DNA from: Salinigranum rubrum
GTDB taxonomy: Archaea; Halobacteriota; Halobacteria; Halobacteriales; Haloferacaceae
Length of the DNA: 64,000 bases
Direction of reading: 5' to 3'
Assembly: GCF_002906575.1 (NCBI RefSeq)
Contig: NZ_CP026310.1
Location: forward strand, 1 to 64,000
Positions 1-9,323 of this stretch are shown one piece after another. Each line of letters begins with the position of its first letter. Position 1 is the stretch's first letter. The notes beneath the pieces were generated by a model that saw nothing but the letters and a program-made list of their open reading frames with translations, did not search any database and was not told the origin of the DNA. The position numbers were made by a program, and so were the translations under genes.

Positions 1-912
1 TTCGTAGAAGTTCATGCGTGAAGCCATCGGTTCCGGTGCGGCCGGCGTTCCTCGTAACTCCGGGTCGCTCCCGAGGATCACGATTCGGCCACCGTCGGCG
101 AGGACTCTGTGGATCTCACTGAACACTTCGATGGGGTTCGGGAGGTGACCGAGAACGCTGGTCATGGTTGCGCACGAGAACGTGCCATCTTCGAACGGCA
201 ACGCCTCGGCATCGGCCTCCCGGACATCGAGCCGTCCTGTCTCGACCGCGTCTCGGTTGGTCTGCTTCGCCAGCCGGACCATCTCCGGGCTATGGTCGAT
301 GGCCGACGCCCTGCAGCCACTTTCTAGGGCTTTGGCGAGAAGCACCCCACCTCCACAACCGACTTCGAGGAGGTGGTCGTCGGGCCCCAACGCGAGCTCC
401 TCTAATATAACACGGAAATTCGGGTAGTGATAGAGCGGATCGCCGTATTCTTCCCGGGCGGCATCACCTGTCGGTCGTCGCCCCTCGCGGTCGGTGAGCC
501 AATCGCCGAACGCGTCCGGTGACGTCGCGACGAGATGAGGAGCCACAACCTCCGTGGCAAACCAGCCGACCATGTCGGGACGGTTTTCGATCAGCTCGTC
601 GAGTCCACGATGCTCCATCGTGATCCGCGTCCCGCCATCGATCGAGTCGAATCGAAACGTGATCTCGGTCGTCGACGCTGGCTCCCAGGCCGCCGGTCGC
701 CATTCGAATTCGAGATCCTCGCCAGGGTTCCATGACGTCACCCGACCCACTTCGTACTCGCCTCGGGTGAAACGGCCGTCGGGTCCAGACTCGAATCCGA
801 ATCCAGAATCGTCGAGCGTCCAGGTGAGTTCGTCGACGAAGTACTCGAACGCGTCCCGAGGGCTAACGGCGATTTCCGCGCTCGTCCGAATAGAGGTTTC
901 GTCGTTCTCCAT
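1..912 (-). CDS. SRPBCC (AHSA1-like) domain fused to a SAM-dependent methyltransferase, cut by the window edge
   Basis: Reading down from the ATG at 910-912 gives 304 residues with no stop before the window edge, so the C-terminus is missing. Residues ~1-125 look like an SRPBCC/START ligand-binding fold (WRPAAWEPASTTEITFRF, then GGTRITMEHRGLDEL). Residues ~165-290 are a class I methyltransferase: SAM-binding motif LLEVGCGGGVLLAK, acidic loop SAIDHSPEMV, motif GTFSCATMTSVLGHLPNP and post-motif FSEIHRVLADGGRIVIL. The order binding domain then methyltransferase suggests the first domain senses or presents a hydrophobic substrate (inference). The DUF1772 gene lies 41 bp upstream on the same strand, so the two are probably co-transcribed. 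The substrate is unknown. Confidence 0.8.
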   Translation of the reverse strand, partial: MENDETSIRTSAEIAVSPRDAFEYFVDELTWTLDDSGFGFESGPDGRFTRGEYEVGRVTSWNPGEDLEFEWRPAAWEPASTTEITFRFDSIDGGTRITMEHRGLDELIENRPDMVGWFATEVVAPHLVATSPDAFGDWLTDREGRRPTGDAAREEYGDPLYHYPNFRVILEELALGPDDHLLEVGCGGGVLLAKALESGCRASAIDHSPEMVRLAKQTNRDAVETGRLDVREADAEALPFEDGTFSCATMTSVLGHLPNPIEVFSEIHRVLADGGRIVILGSDPELRGTPAAPEPMASRMNFYE

Positions 913-953
913 TTGCGTGCGATGATGTTGGCCTGATCTATCGTTTCGTGTGC

Positions 954-1478
954 TCAGAACGGCTCGACGAACGATGCACTGAGCGACAGGGTAGCTACGA
1001 CGTACAACACGAACGAGATGAATGCCGCAACCGTACGAACGTGGTTCCACCGCTTCCACCGGGCCCGAACTTCTTCCCACCCGGTCGGTGGCGACTCGAT
1101 CGACCATCCGGCGATGGTGTTGTTCATCGGGACGCTGACCAACAGAGTGACCCCGGCCGTCCCGACGAGATAGATCACGGTCCCGGCGAGGAACAACTGG
1201 CCGAACAGGGCAGTCCAGAGGCCCTCAATGAACACCAGAAACGCACCCACGGTCGGTACGATGATTGCGCCGCCGAAAGAAACGCCGAATAGCGGGTTCA
1301 GGATCTCCTCGTTGATCGATTGCATCACGCGGGTGTACGACGACGCCGAGAGCGTGTCGAGCGTCAGGACTACGCTCACTGAATAGGCAAAAAATAGCCC
1401 GGCCATGAGTCCACAAAGGATCGTGGACGAAGCCACTAAAAATACGACGAGCGGCTCCAAAGTGCCGATCAGACCCAC
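954..1478 (-). CDS. DUF1772 / anthrone-oxygenase-like membrane protein
   Basis: This is a 174-residue protein with four predicted membrane segments (about 8-32, 62-85, 88-110 and 148-170). The first helix region GLMAGLFFAYSVSVV and the NNTIAGW stretch are typical of DUF1772 proteins, which are related to anthrone oxygenases. Known family members are small integral membrane proteins, and the archaeal ones have no proven reaction. It is the first gene of a probable two-gene unit with the SRPBCC-methyltransferase fusion. A quinone or polyketide-like substrate shared by the two would fit but is inference. Confidence 0.75.
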   Translation of the reverse strand: MGLIGTLEPLVVFLVASSTILCGLMAGLFFAYSVSVVLTLDTLSASSYTRVMQSINEEILNPLFGVSFGGAIIVPTVGAFLVFIEGLWTALFGQLFLAGTVIYLVGTAGVTLLVSVPMNNTIAGWSIESPPTGWEEVRARWKRWNHVRTVAAFISFVLYVVATLSLSASFVEPF

Positions 1479-1634
1479 GGCGAATCACCACATCTCGTTC
1501 CCGCGATTCCATGTGGCTGGTGTCGAGACAATGGCGGCACCGGAACAGTTGTCTCCGATGTGTCGAGCTGAACCGAACGGGTATCCCTAGCTTTCCAACC
1601 ACGATGAATTGGGAGGCCGTCCGTGAGTTGGATA

Positions 1635-2375
1635 CTATTCATGCGAAGCCGGCACCACCGTCTTGAATCGGTCGTTCCACTCGACATCGACGAACTTGTC
1701 TGGATCCGTGCGGTTCATCGACTCGCGAGTAACGACTTCGAACGTCCGATTCGTTGCCTCTGGGGATACCAGTGCGGCAACCATGAGTCGAGCGACGTCT
1801 ACTCGTGGAACTGATCCGGTCATCGCTCCACCACCTTCCGCAAGGATGACCTCAGTACTCGGAGGGTCCCCCCTCAACCAGCCGGGACGGAAAATGATAT
1901 GATCGATATCGGAGTCACGGAGCGCCTGTTCCGCTCGTTCCTTGTCTCGGACCGCCCACCGAAGAACGAGTAATCGAGCCCAGAGCGGCATTCCCAGACG
2001 GGAGTTGCCGGCGCCAATGGAACTCTGGAAGACGAACTTGTGAACGGTCGTGTCCGCAGCTGCGTCAACCAGATTAATCACGCCGTCCCTGTCGATGACT
2101 CGGTGGGGTCGAAGAAGGCCGGTGGTAAGGCTTGAGCCGGCAGCAAAGAGGATCGCGTCACATCCCTCAACAGCCCTTCGGGCACCCACCGGCTCCAGCA
2201 AGTCACCGACCACGACCTCGTCGGCACCATTCGCCTGGAGTAATGTGCGGTTGTGCTCCGATCGGGTTAAGGCACGTACGTGCAACGAGGTTCTACGTAG
2301 TACTGCCAAGAGCTCGTGGCCGGTGCGACCACTCGCACCGGTGACGAGAACGCTTGATGGGGTTCGTTGGGTCAT
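1635..2375 (-). CDS. NAD(P)-binding SDR/NmrA-like protein
   Basis: The 246-residue product begins MTQRTPSSVLVTGASGRTG, a Rossmann glycine-rich loop at residues ~10-16. It continues with NADG-ADEVVVGDLL and FQSSIGAGN, typical of atypical SDR (NAD(P)H-binding, NmrA-like) proteins; IIFRPGWLRG follows in the usual place. The reading frame extends upstream to 2468, but the ATG at 2373-2375 puts the Rossmann strand at the normal distance from the start. Such proteins are either quinone/flavin reductases or redox sensors; the sequence does not decide between them. Confidence 0.8.
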   Translation of the reverse strand: MTQRTPSSVLVTGASGRTGHELLAVLRRTSLHVRALTRSEHNRTLLQANGADEVVVGDLLEPVGARRAVEGCDAILFAAGSSLTTGLLRPHRVIDRDGVINLVDAAADTTVHKFVFQSSIGAGNSRLGMPLWARLLVLRWAVRDKERAEQALRDSDIDHIIFRPGWLRGDPPSTEVILAEGGGAMTGSVPRVDVARLMVAALVSPEATNRTFEVVTRESMNRTDPDKFVDVEWNDRFKTVVPASHE

Positions 2376-2774
2376 ATTATTTCTTGGAATGCCGACAGTT
2401 GCAGGAAATAATGTCAATTTTGCACTATATTGGTCCTTGCAGTGATCGGTTAGCAGGCTGCGACGCACAAAATGGGTCCAAACTGAACAATCGTGAGGCC
2501 CGGAGCGAGCCGGAACAATCTAAGCAGCGCTACGATGACACCGAGGATCGACAATATTCCCGTATTCGCGTTCCATGCAAGGATTCGCCGATTCTTCATC
2601 GGAGTGAGTATGAGGCCGTCTACCTCTGGATTTAACGCCGAGCATGAACCCTACCTTTAAATTCGACCACCAGACCACTGTCTAGTGAGGGTGGAAATCG
2701 TGCTTGGTTTTAACGCACGGATTAGTACAGGTCAACCCTATACTCCGCCTGGATTCCCATATAATGGGGGTATG
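2376..2774. other. Intergenic stretch with a promoter-like element
   Basis: I see no gene here. The only recognisable sequence is copy 1 of the recurrent element (2636-2659). On the plus strand a GTG at 2685 opens a short frame beginning VRVEIVLGF, which faintly resembles the first strand of the HTH_10 regulators but ends after about 40 codons. It may be an N-terminal relic. Confidence 0.4.
2636..2659 (+). promoter_or_regulatory. Recurrent promoter-like element, copy 1
   Basis: Reads CGCCGAGCATGAACC followed by CTACCTTTA. It matches four other copies in the window (3567-3590, 13528-13551, 15772-15797, 19215-19238). The terminal TTTA resembles a haloarchaeal TATA box. No intact gene follows this copy. 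Confidence 0.55.
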
Positions 2775-3457
2775 TCACTCGATCACAGACTGAATAATCT
2801 TTGATTCTATCCGTCGGAGATGGTCTCCAATGGTCCCTTGTGACACGCCAATCTCGTCGGCCAATTCACGCTGTGTGACCCGCCGTGGTATCTCGTAGTA
2901 TCCCGCAGCAACTGCTTTCCGTACGACCTCTATCTGACGGTCGGTTAGCTGCGCTGCTGGGTCGTTCATCGATGGCTGGAAATCCCCAGTCTGTTTGAGA
3001 GTCAATTTCATCTCATCAGGAATGTTCGCAATCAACTGCTGGAGGGCGATATCTTCGCCGAAGAACGTAACCTGCAGTCCGTCCGCTGTCTCCACCATCG
3101 GCCAGTCAATACTGATTACCTCAGTGTCGAAGAGTTCGAGGAGTGCTCTCTCGAACTCCGCAGGCTCATAGTGAAGGTACGCCAGCCCTGTCTCCCCCCG
3201 GTCACGGTACAAGAGATTATCTCCGGGCTCTCTGATTCTAACCTCATAAGCTGTTCGGCATCCCCCCTGAACCGAAAGATCCCGACTGCGGTCCCATCTT
3301 TGAGAAGGTTGAGGTACCGTATCGCTTCCTGCGTCGCTATCAGCCTGTCATCGATCCACACCTCTCGCCGATTGATACCTCCTTCCTGCGAAAGCTGGTG
3401 GCAGAGGGAAGAAACGTGTTCTTCGGCCAGGGAGAGAACGATGGTCACGTATCTCAT
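2775..3457 (-). pseudogene. HTH_10 (Bat-like) transcriptional regulator, frameshifted in a G6 run
   Basis: Two overlapping frames together match the intact regulator at 15907-16587 from end to end. The first frame (from ATG 3457) covers MRYVTIVLSLAEEHV through CTVTGG. The second covers ETGLAYLHYEPAEFERAL through the C-terminal HTH (QRELADEIGVSQGTIGDHL). They are out of register by one base at a run of six G (plus-strand C6, 3194-3199); seven G would restore one 227-residue protein. Bat-type regulators bind DNA through the C-terminal HTH_10 domain. Without the missing base the product lacks its DNA-binding domain. It could be a true pseudogene, a phase-variable run or a sequencing error. Confidence 0.85.
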
Positions 3458-3795
3458 TGCTATGTGTGTTATTCGCTCGGAGAAACAGATTGTTCCATTA
3501 TCCATCGATTCTCGGGATGGAGCGTTTCTGTCACTATCATACGGAAGTGTGCGAACACTGTACACATAAAGGAGGCGTGCATGATTGCCGTAATAGCTGA
3601 CACAACTGATACGCTATCACCCTTGATGGAAACGCAAGCGATACCCTCGAGTAAACCACATCGGGACTCTTCGATGGAGACTACACGACGAATTGAACTC
3701 GTGAGTGTTGAGCATGGGAACCATGATCGCGAAGCCGATACCGAGGTACACAGACCGGAGCTGTGCGAATTGTCGCGAGACGGGGTCAGAATACA
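3458..3795. other. Intergenic, divergent promoter region
   Basis: Lies between the broken HTH_10 gene and the epimerase gene. It contains copy 2 of the recurrent element on the minus strand. It also holds a short minus-strand frame starting at the ATG at 3538-3540 (23 codons, beginning MIVTETLHPENRW), 27 bp downstream of the element's TTTA. Nothing else is recognised. Confidence 0.4.
3567..3590 (-). promoter_or_regulatory. Recurrent promoter-like element, copy 2
   Basis: On the minus strand it reads CGGCAATCATGCACG followed by CCTCCTTTA. It lies about 110 bp upstream of the HTH_10 gene starting at 3457, the same distance as copy 4 ahead of the sister gene at 15907. The TTTA is a likely TATA element. 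Confidence 0.6.
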
Positions 3796-4752
3796 ATGAG
3801 CCAACTCAGTGTCTTCATTGCCGGCGCGACGGGCGTGCTCGGTCGACGACTCGTTTCCCAATTCGCCGAGCGCGGTCACACCGTCGTTGGGCTGTCGCGA
3901 GACGAACGGGGCGACGAAATCGTCGAAGCGAATGGCGGTGAACCGCACCGAGCCGATCTATTCGACGAACAATCCGTCGTTCGAGCGGCCGAGGGATCTG
4001 ACGTCGTGATTCACGCGGCCACCGCGGTCCCGACAGAGAACCCTACGCCCGAGAAGTGGGATGTCCACCATCGAGTCTGGACTGAAGGGGTCGAGGCGCT
4101 CACCAAGGCAGCGGCGGAAGCTGGCGCCGACCAATATCTACAGCAGAGCATCGTCTGGGTAGCCCGGCAACCCGATGGGGAATCATTCGACGAAGAGTCA
4201 CGCGTAATCCCAGATCCGTCGACAGAGGCTGCCATCGAAGCCGAAGAGATCACCCGAGAGGCCGATTCGACCTACGATTTCGACGTGGGCATCCTCCGAT
4301 GCGGGTATTTCTACGCCCCAGATGCGTATCACACTCGGTCCGTTGGCGAAGGGCTCCTGCAGGGCGAACAGTCGATAATCGATGGTTCGGAGAACGCGAA
4401 GATCTCACGTCTCCATGCACATGACGCCGCCAGTGCGTTCGTCGCGGTTGGAGAATCTGGACGAAGTGGGCTCTGGCACGTCGTCGACGACGAACCAGTG
4501 AGCCCAGCCACGTTCTTCACCGAACTGGCAGACCGACTCGATGCACCCACGCCTGGACGAATGTCCGATGAAGAGGCTCGTCAAGAGCTCGGTGACGTTC
4601 AGGTGGAGCTGTTCACTCGACCGATGGAGACGTCGGCCGAGAAGTTACGGTCAGAAGTTGGATGGGAACCGACGTACGCGACGTACCGAGAGGGGTTGGA
4701 TCACGTCGTCGAAACGTGGCGGTCGGAAGGATACCTCCTTGAGGCATCATGA
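3796..4752 (+). CDS. NAD-dependent epimerase/dehydratase (extended SDR)
   Basis: The 318-residue protein has the cofactor loop FIAGATGVLGRRLV near the N-terminus, the strand motif DVVIHAATAVPT, and a SIVWVA...YFYAPDAYH region in the usual active-site positions. The start is the ATG at 3796, 11 codons inside the longest frame, which places the Rossmann strand directly at the N-terminus as in its paralog at 14245. The paralogs are highly similar along their whole length. The VOC gene downstream overlaps by 4 bp (ATGA), so the two form an operon. The family acts on sugar nucleotides or other hydroxy/keto substrates; nothing identifies the substrate here. Confidence 0.88.
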   Translation: MSQLSVFIAGATGVLGRRLVSQFAERGHTVVGLSRDERGDEIVEANGGEPHRADLFDEQSVVRAAEGSDVVIHAATAVPTENPTPEKWDVHHRVWTEGVEALTKAAAEAGADQYLQQSIVWVARQPDGESFDEESRVIPDPSTEAAIEAEEITREADSTYDFDVGILRCGYFYAPDAYHTRSVGEGLLQGEQSIIDGSENAKISRLHAHDAASAFVAVGESGRSGLWHVVDDEPVSPATFFTELADRLDAPTPGRMSDEEARQELGDVQVELFTRPMETSAEKLRSEVGWEPTYATYREGLDHVVETWRSEGYLLEAS

Positions 4753-5156
4753 ACGTCACCGCAATCGACCACGTGAACCTGCGAATCCCCGAAGGCGAGG
4801 TAGACGACGCAATCGAGTTCTACGAGGACAGCCTCGGGGCCGAGACGGAAAATCTCACGCGGTACGAGAGCGGCGAGAAGCCGTTCTTCTCGTTCAGACT
4901 GACAGAGATGAGTGTCGTCCATATTCGCCCCGTCGCCGACTTCAAGCGCCCTAGTGGCCAGAATTATGATCACCTTGCTCTCCTCGTCAAAGATTCCTTA
5001 GAAGACCTGAAGCAGCAGCTCGTCGACGCCGGGATTGACGTACTGCGTGAATCCGAACCGCTTGGGGCAACTGGCGTCGCCCCGGCCATCTACGTTCAGG
5101 ACCCGTTCGGGTACATAATCGAGATTAAAGAAGACCGTCTATCCGGAAACGCCTGA
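4749..5156 (+). CDS. VOC-superfamily (glyoxalase-like) protein
   Basis: A 135-residue vicinal-oxygen-chelate protein with the two beta-alpha-beta-beta-beta units: ITAIDHVNLRI-type start (NVTAIDHVNLRIPEG), second unit beginning YDHLALLVKD, and C-terminal DPFGYIIEIKE. His8, His77 and the Glu near residue 127 are in the positions of metal ligands in the family. Its ATG overlaps the epimerase stop codon, so it is translationally coupled. The function could be a glyoxalase, dioxygenase or small-molecule binding protein. Confidence 0.85.
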   Translation: MNVTAIDHVNLRIPEGEVDDAIEFYEDSLGAETENLTRYESGEKPFFSFRLTEMSVVHIRPVADFKRPSGQNYDHLALLVKDSLEDLKQQLVDAGIDVLRESEPLGATGVAPAIYVQDPFGYIIEIKEDRLSGNA

Positions 5157-5253
5157 TGCGGGTCATTCATCAGACTTCACGCTGTTCGATGACCGAACGG
5201 CGGAACAAGAGTAAGTCCGAACGGTCGCCGCGACGGGAGCTGTCTCATAAACC

Positions 5254-6120
5254 GTGACGTACGAAAACAAGGCCCAGCATCCACTGGTTGAGCTCATCCC
5301 GACTCGACGTGTCGTCGTCGAGTGGACTGTTCTCGGGACGGTGCTGACGCTCGTCGCCAGCTTCATCTTCAGTGGGGTGTACGCCGCTGGAACGGGACAG
5401 ACGGATGTCGGGTTTCAGATCAGCGATTTCGAGTCGGCCCTTGTCGAAGTCACCGGGGTGATCGTCCTCATCGTCGCAGTGCTCGGGCTACACGAGACGG
5501 TTCACGCCGGCGTGATCCGGCACTTCGGCGGCGATGTGTCGATTGGCGTCGGCATCGCTCAGTTCGTGCTGCCGTATGCATATGTGACCACGACGCAACG
5601 ACTCAAGCGGAACCAGTTCATCGTTGTCGCGCTCGCTCCGCTCGTCGTCATCACGGTGCTCGGTGTGCCGCTCATGATCATGTTGGATGCCGCGATTCTG
5701 ATCCTCCCGCTCGCACTCAACGTCGGGGGCGCGATTGGCGATCTTTGGATGGCCGGGATACTGCTCCGGTATCCGACGCACGTCGTCGTTGAGGATTCGG
5801 TGACTGGCGTGACGATCTACGGGCGGCCCGATGACGAATTGGCGGCGACGAGCGAGTCGGGCCTTCTGAGACGGGCCATTATCGGTACAGCCGGTGGATT
5901 CGGTCTCCTGTTGCTCGTCGGGTTATCCGCGCCCATTCTGGTGGGTGCCCTGGGTGTTGATGCCGTCACGATCGGTCTCCCAGGCTCACCGTGGAGCATC
6001 TACACGTTCGAGGGTTCAGCCGGGGAGTTCGATATGAACCTCAATTACGTTGGCCTGGTCGGGGCGAGTGTTCTTATCGGCTGTCTGTTTTCGATTGGGG
6101 CGCATTTTTTGAGAGGATAG
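5254..6120 (+). CDS. DUF3267-type membrane zincin-like metalloprotease
   Basis: The 288-residue protein starts at GTG 5254. It has a membrane helix at ~22-45, then HETVH at residues 80-84 inside a second hydrophobic segment, followed by further helices and a C-terminal membrane anchor. HExxH within a hydrophobic segment followed by HFGGDVSIGVG is the hallmark of DUF3267 (putative zincin peptidase, related to site-2-type membrane proteases). It stands alone between a VOC gene and an epimerase relic. Substrate and role are unknown. Confidence 0.75.
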   Translation: MTYENKAQHPLVELIPTRRVVVEWTVLGTVLTLVASFIFSGVYAAGTGQTDVGFQISDFESALVEVTGVIVLIVAVLGLHETVHAGVIRHFGGDVSIGVGIAQFVLPYAYVTTTQRLKRNQFIVVALAPLVVITVLGVPLMIMLDAAILILPLALNVGGAIGDLWMAGILLRYPTHVVVEDSVTGVTIYGRPDDELAATSESGLLRRAIIGTAGGFGLLLLVGLSAPILVGALGVDAVTIGLPGSPWSIYTFEGSAGEFDMNLNYVGLVGASVLIGCLFSIGAHFLRG

Positions 6121-6378
6121 ATGAGTAGCATCCTCGCCTGATGCGAGGGTTGTGGGTGCTGATAGTCTGCCTCAAGTAAGAGCGATAAACGATCGAGATC
6201 TTTGCCCGTTACCGCTTTCCGGTGGCGACTGACCCCTAGATGGGCGATTCGAGCTGAACCCTGAGGTCCACGGCCATTATTGCTAAATATCATATGTCTC
6301 GTTCGGTATATAGCGGAATACTCGTTCTGCTCTGCACCCTCCGATCAGTTGATATATTGACATAGATGATTATGCAAT

Positions 6379-7315
6379 TCAGACGAGGAAGTCGATTGAC
6401 GTCCATGCTTCTACGATCTGGTCGATTCCTTCCTTATGCGTAGAATATTCGGGCATCCAGCCGATATCATTCTTGAATGGGTCGTTAGATGTTGCCATTG
6501 GATTCGCTAGACGGTCCACTGTGAACTCCCCCAGTTCCCGGCGGGCATCCTCTTCTTGTACTCCCTTCGGTGTGAGTGCGTTAGCCGGTCGGCGAAGGTG
6601 GTACAGAATTCCGCGGCGCTCACTGGTTCATCATCCACAATATGCCACATACTGCATTGACTCGTCGCGGGAGCAGCGACGAACGCATTGGCCGCGTCAT
6701 CTACATGGATGCGTGAAAGCGCAGCATTTTTCGATCCAATAATGATGGGTCGGTTTCCGTGGACGAGGGGTCCCCCAACGTCCGTGTATGGGTTGCATCT
6801 GGAGCGTAAAACTGATCGCACCGTAGGATGCTCAGGTCGAAGTCGTGTTGCTCGGCAGCCGTGACGGCTATTTCTTCGGCGTCAACAGCGGACTCAGCCC
6901 TCGGGTTTGGGTGTTGGGTTGAATTTTTATCAAACGGGATCCCATCTGGTTGACGCGCCACCCAAACGATATTCTGTTGAATATACCGGTTGGCATTAAC
7001 TTCGGCTGTTGCTGCAATGAGTGTTTGAGTCCTTTCGCGTCGGATACGGTTGTTGATTGCCCATTTTCCGGCGTTGGATCATCTGTTGGAATCGCTGTGG
7101 CGGCGTGTATGACGACATCAGCTCCTGACGCAGCTTGAACAACCGACGCCGCATCGAAGAGATCGCCCTGACGGGGATCGCCCCCATGAGCTTCGACGAG
7201 TTTATTTTCCTCCTCGTCTCGGGGTGAGCTCGATCACGGTATGTCCGGAATCGGAGAACTACTTTACGAGTCGGTGACCGAGTACACCCGTCGATCCCGC
7301 AATAAACACCAGCAT
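6379..7315 (-). pseudogene. Degenerate third copy of the epimerase
   Basis: On the minus strand the segment keeps pieces of the epimerases at 3796 and 14245 in the correct order. It starts MLVFIAGSTGVLGHRLVK at 7315 and then hits an in-frame stop. Further pieces are MARQPDGIPFDKNS, FDLSILRCDQFYAPDATHT, SRIHVDDAANAFVA, MWHIVDDEPVSAAEF and finally EGIDQIVEAW before the stop at 6379. Several frameshifts and at least one stop codon separate the pieces. It is clearly non-functional. Confidence 0.88.
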
Positions 7316-7625
7316 GCTCCTCTCACCGTTTTGCTGGAAGAAATATGCACTGACCAGAAGCCGCCATTCATTCGATGAGCAGGCAGCTGTACCAGCTGAA
7401 TTGTGCCTGATGATACAGTCTTGCGTCGTCGAGAATACTCGAACGTGGACAGTTCGAGTGATTTGTGGGATTTCAATCGAAGGTTCTGACCACTGTGTAT
7501 CCGGCCCTGACGGTACTCCTGTTGCTGTAACCCAACAAAGCCTGTCCCCATTCGTGGAACACTCTATTGAATTCGGCTGCTGCGGGTTAGTACGGCATCA
7601 AAAGTGGGGTGCAAATCCTACCTCG

Positions 7626-7712
7626 GCTGTCGGGATTGGCATGTCACAAGGGACGGTCGGAGATCACCTCCGACTGCTCGAAATAGCGATCAATCAGTCT
7701 GCGATCCATGAA
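7626..7712 (+). pseudogene. C-terminal HTH relic of a Bat-like regulator
   Basis: About 29 codons read VGIGMSQGTVGDHLRLLEI then AINQSAIHE, matching the recognition-helix end of the HTH_10 genes at 2775 and 15907 (EIGVSQGTIGDHLRR). The flanking sequence of the open frame shows no similarity to the rest of the family. It is a fragment of a lost regulator next to the degenerate epimerase. Confidence 0.65.
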
Positions 7713-7815
7713 GCAGACGCTCATCCGATGATTCGACTTCGTTGACAGCTGAGGGTCCACCTCCCATCCGATTGCCGAAGAGACTGGGGACAAATTCTCT
7801 GGCATCCACTCCGAA

Positions 7816-8118
7816 CTATCTTCTCACAAAGCCAGGGGGTTCGGATCTCGGGGTTTCATTTGAACGTGCGGTAGAGTGATTCTGTGCAGGAGTGAGTTCG
7901 CCATCGACGATGACCATAGTTGCACCTCTCTCCGCGACGAGTGCGGAGAGTTCCACTACTTTTCCCGACCCGAAGTGAGTCGTCGAATCCTCGGGACGGA
8001 CCTGGATGATCTCGTGGACGATTATGTAACCGGCGGCTTCGGCAAGATCTCGTATCTCGTCAGTGTCCGGCGTGCCGGAATCAACGCGCTTTGCAATGAT
8101 TGCTTTTGTATCTGTCAT
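7816..8118 (-). pseudogene. HflX-type GTPase, N-terminal fragment
   Basis: The frame from ATG 8118 reads like the N-terminal domain of HflX: DTDEIRDLAEAAGYIIV, THFGSGKVVELSALVAE and ATMVIVDGELTPAQN. After residue ~80 the similarity stops abruptly. The whole GTPase (G) domain is absent within the remaining ~20 codons. HflX is a ribosome-associated GTPase of about 430 residues, so this is a truncated relic. Confidence 0.65.
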
Positions 8119-8604
8119 TCGTGGTTGTGACTACGTGTGCTCTCTGCGTACGATACGGCGACTCGATCCGTACCGAGCGCTCAGGAACTCGAAAACAGGA
8201 CCACCAGTCGGCGCTACCGAAACGGTCGGCAGGCCATCATGGTGATGATTGCAGCTTATCACCGATTTTTGTCGTGACGAGGCCGACAATCAACGGCGAT
8301 GAGATTCAACCGCCACCATCAGACGGGGCCCAGTTATAGGATAAAAGAGGTGGTCATCAATCGCTCTGTTAGTACCTTATGGACAACGATTAAAAGCGTT
8401 ATCTTTTACCGTGAGGGGTTTTGAGATGGGGCCTGCTAGATTCAGAAAAGGGCGGTCATACTCTCTGTTTCTACATCGGTACTGTGCGACTGATGGGCGA
8501 TGTCACCTCGGTACAATTTCGATATCTGATTAAATTCTCTCAATTCATTACCCAGTCAAACAGCTAATTCACCCATTTCACGGAATCTTCCCGTCCTCTC
8601 GATG
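8119..8604. other. Intergenic region, nothing recognised
   Basis: There are about 490 bp between the HflX relic and the downstream end of the HTH_10 gene. No coding frame with haloarchaeal character, repeat or RNA gene was seen. An AT-rich patch lies around 8380-8415. Confidence 0.35.
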
Positions 8605-9240
8605 CTACGGTACCGTCTCAGAGACGAATTGCTTGATAATTCGGCTTTCTGCCCGGTGGCGCAACCGGCTCATTGCCGAGACGTTGACATCAAGCGCTTC
8701 TGCCAGTCCCGTCAGCGTACACTCCCTGGGCGTGGCGTAGAAGCCTCGGTGGACCGCCTCGTTGACGAACTCCCATTGACGGTCGGTAAGGAGTTCTCTC
8801 GAGCCGTGGGACTGGGATAGCGAAACGACCTGGTATGGTGCGCCCGCCGATGCCAATGTCTCGGAATACTCCGTTAACCGTGCATGTGAGGCCGTTATCT
8901 CAGTCGAATACCACCCCTCTTGAAGCAGTACGGGTTGCTGAGGGATGATTCCCGAGGAGACGAGTGCGTCGTAGGTGTCCGAAACCGGAATCAAGAATTG
9001 GATGATTATGGCGTCTCCGTCGGCGTGGATCAATTCGAACGCACTCACCTCGGGATCCCCCTCAAAATGGCGCACAACGGCGTCTCCGTTGTCAGTCGTC
9101 ACCTCGACAATGTCGAAAATTTGGTCTTCTTGGGGCAAGGCCGATAGAATTCTGAACTCGGCGTCCGGGAACTCGGTCGACGTGTCGGCCAACCAGTCGT
9201 CTATCGGCGCGGCGTTGAGCCGGAGCTGGACGCGAGGCAT
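8605..9240 (-). CDS. HTH_10 family transcriptional regulator
   Basis: The 211-residue protein starts MPRVQLRLNAAP. The ATG at 9240 is chosen because it aligns with MPSARLKFKLPG of the paralog at 11286. The C-terminal segment (residues ~150-208) carries the HTH_10 signature: LLTDRQWEFVNEAVHRGFY, TPRECTLTGLAEALDV and HRAESRIIKQFV. A TATA-like CTTTATGTG lies about 25 bp upstream (around 9262-9272, minus strand), consistent with leaderless transcription. It is divergent from the nitroreductase-MFS operon and with the 11286 regulator flanks it, which suggests both control that operon (inference). Confidence 0.88.
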   Translation of the reverse strand: MPRVQLRLNAAPIDDWLADTSTEFPDAEFRILSALPQEDQIFDIVEVTTDNGDAVVRHFEGDPEVSAFELIHADGDAIIIQFLIPVSDTYDALVSSGIIPQQPVLLQEGWYSTEITASHARLTEYSETLASAGAPYQVVSLSQSHGSRELLTDRQWEFVNEAVHRGFYATPRECTLTGLAEALDVNVSAMSRLRHRAESRIIKQFVSETVP

Positions 9241-9323
9241 GACCTGCATTCGATGCCAGCCCACATAAAGGAGGAAAGTACTTCACGCGTGAACCCAGGG
9301 TCAACCACCGACTTGGTTCAGCT

